Shown here: positions 55,057 through 60,644 of the stretch, one piece after another | How the letters are laid out: every line of letters begins with the position of its first letter | Numbering within the stretch: the first letter of the stretch is position 1 | Assembly: GCA_019136655.1 (NCBI GenBank) | Contig: JAGVTU010000003.1 | Location: 92,098-152,741, forward strand | DNA: 60,644 bases | Direction of reading: 5' to 3' | Source: Bacteroidota bacterium | GTDB taxonomy: Bacteria; Bacteroidota; Bacteroidia; AKYH767-A; OLB10 | Notes under the pieces: generated by a model | Seen by the model: only the letters and a program-made list of their open reading frames with translations | What the model was told of the DNA's origin: nothing | The model's database searches: none | Made by a program: the position numbers and the translations under genes

Positions 55057-57246
55057 ATGAGCAATGTTCGCTTTCGTGCGCTTGAATCACTGAACTCACG
55101 TCCTCCGGTAAAGGTGGAAGCACCTTCCAACAAAATCTCCGACTACTTTGGCGTCAATGTCTTCAACAATGAGGCTATGCTGAAGTTTTTACCTAAAAAT
55201 GCCTACAAAGCAGTGATTGCTGCCATTGAAACAGGTGAAAAAATTGACCGCAAAATTGCTGGCGAAATTGCCCATGGAATGAAAGAATGGGCTATCAGCA
55301 AAGGGGCTAAACACTACACGCACTGGTTTCAGCCGCTTACAGGAACCACTGCCGAAAAGCACGACAGTTTCTTTGAGATGGAAGGAGAAAATTCATTCGA
55401 ACATTTTTCGGGTGGCTCATTGGTTCAACAGGAGCCTGATGCCAGCAGTTTTCCAAGCGGTGGTATCCGCAATACCTTTGAAGCGAGAGGTTACACAGCA
55501 TGGGATCCCGGTTCTCCGGCATTTATTATGGAGAGCCTTAACGGAAAAACGCTTTGCATTCCTACCATCTATGTTTCTTATACCGGTGAAACACTCGATA
55601 ATAAAGCTCCATTACTGAAAGCCGTACATGCAATCAATACTGCTGCTGTGCCTGTAGCACAGTATTTCGATAAAGACATTACCCGCATCATTCCAACACT
55701 TGGTATTGAGCAGGAATATTTTCTGGTGGATGCTGCATTATTTCATGCGCGTCCCGATATGGAAGTTACAGGACGTACCTTGTTTGGTCATGCTCCTGCC
55801 AAAGGTCAGCAACTCGAAGACCATTATTTCGGCTCCATTCCTTCAAGAGTAAATGCATTCATGCACGACTTCGAAAATGAAGCATATAAACTCGGTATTC
55901 CACTTAAAACCCGTCACAACGAAGTGGCTCCATGCCAGTTTGAATGTGCACCGCTGTTTGAAGAAATAAACCTTGCTGTTGACCACAACCAGTTGCTTAT
56001 GGACCTTATGGATAAAGTGGCACGCAGACATAATTTCAAAGTGTTGTTTCACGAAAAACCGTATGCAGGCATCAATGGCAGTGGTAAGCATAACAACTGG
56101 AGCATGAGCACCAATACAGGAAAGAATCTGCTTTCTCCGGGTGGTAATCCAAAGTCGAACCTGATGTTCCTTACCTTTTTCATAAACACGATTAAAGCAG
56201 TTTATGAACATGCCGATTTACTTCGTGCAAGTATTGCATCTGCTGCCAACGACCATCGTTTGGGAGCCAATGAAGCACCTCCGGCTATCATGAGTGTGTT
56301 TTTGGGTGCACAATTAAGTCAGGTTCTTGATGATATTGAGAAGAAAGTAGGGACTGTGAAAATGAGTATTGAAGAAAAAACAGCCCTTAAACTAAACATT
56401 GGTAAAATTCCTGAAATTCTTTTGGACAATACCGACAGAAACCGCACATCACCTTTTGCATTTACAGGTAATAAATTTGAGTTTCGTGCAGTAGGTTCTT
56501 CAGCAAACACCAGCGGACCAATGGTGGTGCTCAATACCATTGTTGCCGATCAGCTTCGCCACTTCCGCAATGCAGTTGACAAACTCATTGCCAAAAACAT
56601 TAAGAAAGACGAAGCAATTTTAAGAGTGTTACGTGAATATATTGTTGAAACAAAAAACATACGTTTCGAAGGCAATGGCTACAGTGAAGAGTGGGTACAG
56701 GAAGCAAAGCGAAGAGGTTTGTCCAATCTCAAAACCACTCCTGAAGCGCTTGATGCTTATGTATCACCTAAGTCGCTGAAACTTTTTGAAGAAAATGGAA
56801 TCTTCACTCATCGCGAAGCAGAAGCGCGTCACGAAATCATGCTCGAAACCTATATCAAAAAAATTCAGATAGAAAGCCGTGTAATGGGCGACCTGGCACA
56901 AAATCATATCATCCCTGCATCATTCCGCTATCAGAATTTTATGGCAGGATGTGTAAATAAACTTCAGAATTGCGGACTTAAAGAAGATACCTATGGCACT
57001 CAACTCAAACTCATTCGCGACATCAGCAATCATATTACTCAAATACAAACCGGTGTGGACGAAATGATAGAAGAGCGTAAAAAGGCAAACAAAATTACCG
57101 ATGTACGTAAGAGAGCAGTAGCTTATTGTGATAAGGTAAGACCTTACTTAGATGTAATACGCAAACACATTGATAAACTGGAGTTGATTGTTGATGATGA
57201 AATGTGGCCGATAGTAAAATACCGTGAGTTGGTAACCATTCGTTAA
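55057..57246 (+). CDS. glnN: glutamine synthetase type III
   Basis: A 729-residue enzyme making glutamine from glutamate, ammonia and ATP. Its length and segments identify the GSIII class rather than GlnA (type I, about 450): WFQPLTGTTAEKHDSF, GSPAFI, GIEQEYFLVD, HNEVAPCQFECAP, GSGKHNNWSM and EFRAVGSSANTSGP. The C-terminal 200 residues are helical and specific to GSIII. Single gene with a canonical promoter and terminator; the first step of ammonium assimilation in this organism. Confidence 0.96.
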   Translation: MSNVRFRALESLNSRPPVKVEAPSNKISDYFGVNVFNNEAMLKFLPKNAYKAVIAAIETGEKIDRKIAGEIAHGMKEWAISKGAKHYTHWFQPLTGTTAEKHDSFFEMEGENSFEHFSGGSLVQQEPDASSFPSGGIRNTFEARGYTAWDPGSPAFIMESLNGKTLCIPTIYVSYTGETLDNKAPLLKAVHAINTAAVPVAQYFDKDITRIIPTLGIEQEYFLVDAALFHARPDMEVTGRTLFGHAPAKGQQLEDHYFGSIPSRVNAFMHDFENEAYKLGIPLKTRHNEVAPCQFECAPLFEEINLAVDHNQLLMDLMDKVARRHNFKVLFHEKPYAGINGSGKHNNWSMSTNTGKNLLSPGGNPKSNLMFLTFFINTIKAVYEHADLLRASIASAANDHRLGANEAPPAIMSVFLGAQLSQVLDDIEKKVGTVKMSIEEKTALKLNIGKIPEILLDNTDRNRTSPFAFTGNKFEFRAVGSSANTSGPMVVLNTIVADQLRHFRNAVDKLIAKNIKKDEAILRVLREYIVETKNIRFEGNGYSEEWVQEAKRRGLSNLKTTPEALDAYVSPKSLKLFEENGIFTHREAEARHEIMLETYIKKIQIESRVMGDLAQNHIIPASFRYQNFMAGCVNKLQNCGLKEDTYGTQLKLIRDISNHITQIQTGVDEMIEERKKANKITDVRKRAVAYCDKVRPYLDVIRKHIDKLELIVDDEMWPIVKYRELVTIR

Positions 57247-57302
57247 ATCAGAGATTGGAATAAGCGCAGGGGTAACTCAACGCTTGTCATATTGAAAATA
57301 AA

Positions 57303-57334
57303 AAAAGGCTTTCCAAAACGGAAAGCCTTTTGTG
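57303..57334 (+). terminator. intrinsic terminator of glutamine synthetase
   Basis: AAAAGGCTTTCC (57303-57314), AAAAC loop, GGAAAGCCTTTT (57320-57331) form a perfect 12-pair stem with a T-rich tail. On the other strand it can also serve the small convergent gene. Confidence 0.9.
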
Positions 57335-57355
57335 TATGGGAAGATGAGTCAGATG

Positions 57356-57568
57356 CTATTTGCCAACCGGGCCGATAATCACAGGACTACCTCCTGTGCG
57401 TTTACCCGGTGATATATGTGGATTTGAAGTTTCAGTTTGCAGATTATGAAGCTGCGTTTGTGCCTGTTGTATTTCACTGGCATGTTTATAACGCCAGTCT
57501 TTGTTCATGATGTCTTGGGGGGTTACATTCACACCCATTGAAATTAAAATTGCAAGTAGTAAGTCCAT
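57356..57568 (-). CDS. small protein, unknown
   Basis: A 70-residue protein if the ATG at 57568 is used (MDLLLAILISMGVNVTPQDI start); a GTG 54 bases upstream would add 18 residues. I prefer the ATG because a minus-strand box close to TAnnTTTG (TGACTTTG) lies within the longer version. The first 14 residues are hydrophobic and the tail is Gly/Pro-rich (SPGKRTGGSPVIIGPVGK). No family recognised. Single gene. Confidence 0.55.
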   Translation of the reverse strand: MDLLLAILISMGVNVTPQDIMNKDWRYKHASEIQQAQTQLHNLQTETSNPHISPGKRTGGSPVIIGPVGK

Positions 57569-57961
57569 AAATTTATTTGTTTTGAATTTGACATACACTT
57601 GCAAAGTCATTGCCGCAATCACTTAAATTTAAACTCTCATTATGTGGATGCTGACATTTGTAAGAGTTTTGGTTGGTTGGAGTGGTTTTATCGCATTACT
57701 CTGCAGTAGTTACTCCTGAAATTCATTTTCTTTGGTTAATTATATGCATAAATTGAAAAGTAAGAAAACCGGGCAACACATCATTTTTCATGGTTTATGT
57801 TAAGTTTTAAACCCCACTTTAATTTAATACTGAACTAATATAATAAACGGGAACAGGAATCTTTTAAAAGAAAAAATTTTTTTAAAGTCAATTCTTCTCT
57901 TAATTTTGTCAGTCTGTTTTTTCAGAACCTTTTTTTAGTAAACTTTTTAAAACCAAATAAC
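57569..57961. other. intergenic region upstream of the large surface protein
   Basis: About 390 bases with no coding frame. On the plus strand TAATTTTG (57901-57908) fits the -7 consensus and would start a transcript about 47 bases before the next ATG. The rest is very AT-rich with no repeats I could define. Confidence 0.45.
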
Positions 57962-60644
57962 ATGATTAGAAATTTAACATTTCTCCGAAGCCTGACAGTT
58001 ATGGCTTTTGGAGTATTTTGTCTGTTTGCCTTTAACACTTCAAAGGCGCAAATTACGTTGGGGTCTTCTCCTTATACACAAGACTTTAATAGTATTGGAT
58101 CAGGGTTGCCAACCGGATGGACAGTAAGAACCGGTGCAACAGCTTCAAATTTAGGAACAACTCAAACGCTCGTAACAGCAACTACAGCTTGGGGTAATAC
58201 TAACGGTCAGTTTCAAAATAGTGCTTCGGCTAATTCACCTGCAACTTCTTCTGACAATAGTGCTACTCAAAACGCTAATACCGACAGAGCCTTGACAGTC
58301 AGACAAACAGGTTCTTTTGGTGATCCGGGAGCTGCATTTGTATTACAAATTGCCAATACTCTTGGATATAACAGCTTTAGCTTAAGCTTTGATTTAATGT
58401 CGTTAGATGGTGGCAGTTCGGGAAGGACTACAACTTGGGTGGTAGATTATGGATTTGGAACCACACCAACCTCTTTTTCCACTGCAACTACCAGTCCTGC
58501 AACATTGACTACATCCAGAGGAACATGGGGAACTACTGCGGTAACAGTGAATTTTGGTTCTGCGCTTGATAATTATAATGGCTCAGTATGGATAAGAATT
58601 GTAACATTATCAAGTGCATCAGGTAGTGGTAGCAGACCTGTTACCGGCCTTGATGATTTTTCTTTATCTTACAGTTCATCTCCGGTGCCAAATTTGTCAG
58701 TAGGTGCTTTAAGTAATCAGTTCGGAAATGTTTGTATAAACACCACTAGTAATTATGAGAGCTTTACCGTTTCGGGTACTGACCTTGATGGTAGCTCTGT
58801 AGATGTAGGTGCATTGAGTGGATTTACTTATTGCCTGACATCTGGCGGAACTTATACATCAACACTAAATCTTCCATATACAGCACCAACACTCAGCAGC
58901 ACAACCGTATATGTGAAGTTTAGCCCTACCTCTGTGCAAAGCTATGCCGGAAATATAGCAGTTACAGGAGGTGGTGCATCTACTGAAAATTGTGTTGTTT
59001 CTTCAGCCAATGGCGTAAACAGTGCACCTACAACAACTTCAGGCTCCAGCAGTTCTATCACTCAAAATTCGGCTACTGTAGCAGGAACTATTCCTGATAT
59101 TGGATGTTCATCACTGATAGATTATGGAATTGAATATAGCACTACCATGGGATTTGCCAATGGTAGCGGTACACCGGTTTCTTCAACCAATTTATCCGGA
59201 ATTGATTTTTCATCTGCACTGAGTGGGTTATCAATGGCTACTACTTACTATTATCATGCATATGCAACCAATAGTGTTGGTACAAGTTATGGTTCAGAGC
59301 AATCATTTACTACACTTAATATTGATGCTCCTGTTGCTACTGCAGCAACCAACATAGGCATTCATAGTTTCCGTGCCAACTGGAATGCAGTTTCGGGAGC
59401 TACCGGTTATTTTCTGGATGTTTCTACTTCATCAACTTTTATTGCTCCTATAAGTACTGATATTGCTTATTGGGATTTCCCTAATAATCCTGATGATGCC
59501 ACAGCCGATGGAGGAATTGCTGCTAATCTTTCGGCTACTATCACAACAGAAGGAGGTGTTAATGCACCCTCGTTTGATGTTGGCGGAGCAACTACTGAAG
59601 CTGCCACTGCAACCGGATGGGATGGTGGTATGGGAACAAAATACTGGCAGGTAATTGTAAATACTCAAAATTACTTTGACCTTACAGTTTCAAGTAAACA
59701 ACGTTCATCAAATACAGGACCTCGCGATTTTAAATTACAATATAAAATTGGTGCCGGTGGAACCTGGACTGATGTTACAGGAGCAACTGTCACAGTAGCT
59801 AATAATTTTACATCTGGAGTTTTGTCAAACGTGGCACTTCCTGCTGAATGTGATAACCAGAGCAGTGTTTATTTACGTTGGATTATGACCAGTAATACAT
59901 CTGTTAATAATGGTACTGTAAACAATTCAGGAACAAGCCGGATGGATGACTTGTTTGTAACAGGCTATGAAGGTGATTATGTAGTTTATAATCAATCTGA
60001 GAGTGGTTTGTTTTCTGACGTTACCGGACTTAATGCTAGTACAACTTATTACTACCGTGTTCGTGCAACAGATGGCACACATACTTCAGACAACAGCAAT
60101 GTGATTAACCTAACAACTCTTGGAGTATGTGATTTGCTTGCAGTAAGTGCAGGTAGTAATTCACCTGTATGTGCAAATGCAACGCTCAATCTTACTTCTA
60201 ATGGTACAGGATCTGATGGTACCATAACAGGTTACGAATGGTCAGGCCCCGGAGGTTACACTTCTTCTGTACAAAATCCATCAGTGAGCAATCCTGTAGC
60301 AGGAACTTATACCGTTACAGTTACTGATGATAATGGATGTACTGCAGAAAATTCTACCTCTGTAATTGTAAATCCGTTGCCCTCACAACCCGATCCAATA
60401 ACCGGAGCGCCATCAAGTGTATGTCCAAACCCAACAGACGGGCCTTATACTTTAAGCACAAGTGCAACCAATGCAACCAGTTATCATTGGTACTTAAGCC
60501 CAGGTACAACAGGCGTAAACTTTTTAACACCTGATGGCAGCAGCACAAGAGATGTAGAGTTTGGAACCACAGTAAATTCAACCTATGTAATTCGAGTAGA
60601 AGGAATCAATTCATGTGGTACAGGTGCATATCGTTCAGTAATGG
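57962..60644 (+). CDS. large secreted multidomain surface protein, partial (runs off the right edge)
   Basis: An open frame of 894 codons without a stop, so the gene continues beyond the window. The signal peptide (MIRNLTFLRSLTVMAFGVFC then ending SKAQ) is followed by a beta-sandwich of the choice-of-anchor/lectin type (about 35-240, ending GLDDFSLSY), an Ig-like domain (about 245-345), a fibronectin-III-like domain (about 350-455, ATTYYYHAYATN), a second FN3 domain starting near 455 that is interrupted by about 180 residues of another sandwich (about 490-670, ending RMDDLFVTGY) and resumes at VVYNQSESGLFSDVTGLNAS, then PKD/Ig-like domains with GYEWSGPGGYTSS. The composition is Thr/Ser/Asn/Gly-rich, as in T9SS-exported adhesins; a sorting domain is expected at the unseen C-terminus. 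Confidence 0.85.
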   Translation, partial: MIRNLTFLRSLTVMAFGVFCLFAFNTSKAQITLGSSPYTQDFNSIGSGLPTGWTVRTGATASNLGTTQTLVTATTAWGNTNGQFQNSASANSPATSSDNSATQNANTDRALTVRQTGSFGDPGAAFVLQIANTLGYNSFSLSFDLMSLDGGSSGRTTTWVVDYGFGTTPTSFSTATTSPATLTTSRGTWGTTAVTVNFGSALDNYNGSVWIRIVTLSSASGSGSRPVTGLDDFSLSYSSSPVPNLSVGALSNQFGNVCINTTSNYESFTVSGTDLDGSSVDVGALSGFTYCLTSGGTYTSTLNLPYTAPTLSSTTVYVKFSPTSVQSYAGNIAVTGGGASTENCVVSSANGVNSAPTTTSGSSSSITQNSATVAGTIPDIGCSSLIDYGIEYSTTMGFANGSGTPVSSTNLSGIDFSSALSGLSMATTYYYHAYATNSVGTSYGSEQSFTTLNIDAPVATAATNIGIHSFRANWNAVSGATGYFLDVSTSSTFIAPISTDIAYWDFPNNPDDATADGGIAANLSATITTEGGVNAPSFDVGGATTEAATATGWDGGMGTKYWQVIVNTQNYFDLTVSSKQRSSNTGPRDFKLQYKIGAGGTWTDVTGATVTVANNFTSGVLSNVALPAECDNQSSVYLRWIMTSNTSVNNGTVNNSGTSRMDDLFVTGYEGDYVVYNQSESGLFSDVTGLNASTTYYYRVRATDGTHTSDNSNVINLTTLGVCDLLAVSAGSNSPVCANATLNLTSNGTGSDGTITGYEWSGPGGYTSSVQNPSVSNPVAGTYTVTVTDDNGCTAENSTSVIVNPLPSQPDPITGAPSSVCPNPTDGPYTLSTSATNATSYHWYLSPGTTGVNFLTPDGSSTRDVEFGTTVNSTYVIRVEGINSCGTGAYRSVM

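Noticed and set aside
1..60644. CRISPR arrays, rRNA genes, transposases, prophage
   Set aside because: I looked for regularly spaced repeats, rRNA signatures and DDE/HUH or integrase proteins and saw none.

Overview
The window comes from a member of the Bacteroidota, most likely from the Chitinophagales/Sphingobacteriales side, though the order is a guess. Evidence: type IX secretion (T9SS) C-terminal sorting domains, signal peptides ending in AQ, a type III glutamine synthetase, a fused SecDF, DUF5777 and MbnP families, and many promoters of the Bacteroidota form TAnnTTTG. The DNA is AT-rich with little Shine-Dalgarno signal, so starts were chosen from ATG codons, family length and -7 boxes rather than from ribosome binding sites.

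Layout. 1-8.7 kb: tRNA-Cys, a large hybrid sensor kinase, an SDR oxidoreductase, then a short operon-like run (small coiled protein, 3-hydroxyanthranilate dioxygenase, YbeY) leading to mnmG, which is bracketed by two parS-type ParB sites, and a methyltransferase. 8.8-12 kb: an accessory patch with a DUF4268 nuclease-like protein, palindromic repeats, a T9SS gene without a normal start codon, the C-terminal stump of another T9SS gene, and a repeat-rich hairpin region. 11.6-19.7 kb: a TPR hybrid kinase with Hpt domain plus LytTR regulator, a T9SS surface protein, and small housekeeping or unknown genes. 19.8-26.5 kb: rimP-nusA-infB, a small membrane protein, and methylmalonyl-CoA mutase large subunit. 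26.6-31.2 kb: a copper-type cluster (small CNGKCH protein, outer-membrane barrel, two tandem MbnP proteins, the di-heme enzyme MbnH, a lipoprotein). 31.2-33.4 kb: nadE and a DoxX protein.

33.4-42.2 kb is a complete phosphate-starvation locus: an OprP/OprO-like porin, pstS-pstC-pstA-pstB, methylglyoxal synthase (mgsA), phoU, and a PhoB/PhoR pair. Upstream of both the porin and pstS lies a four-unit, 11-bp-phased repeat with identical distance to a TTTGCAT element; I read these as Pho boxes. MgsA releases phosphate from a sugar phosphate and, in E. coli, is inhibited by phosphate, so its place between pstB and phoU makes physiological sense. PstC also carries an inserted periplasmic segment that resembles part of PstS.

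42.4-60.6 kb: two small unknown genes, a UDP-sugar set (UDP-xylose synthase, UDP-glucose dehydrogenase, DegT aminotransferase), an FtsX-type permease, SecDF, Dps, a four-gene operon of c-type cytochrome lipoproteins with YceI and a beta-barrel protein, TatA, glutamine synthetase III with a clear promoter and terminator, a small unknown protein, and the start of a very large secreted multidomain adhesin-like protein that runs off the right edge. I found no insertion sequence with a transposase, no CRISPR array and no rRNA.
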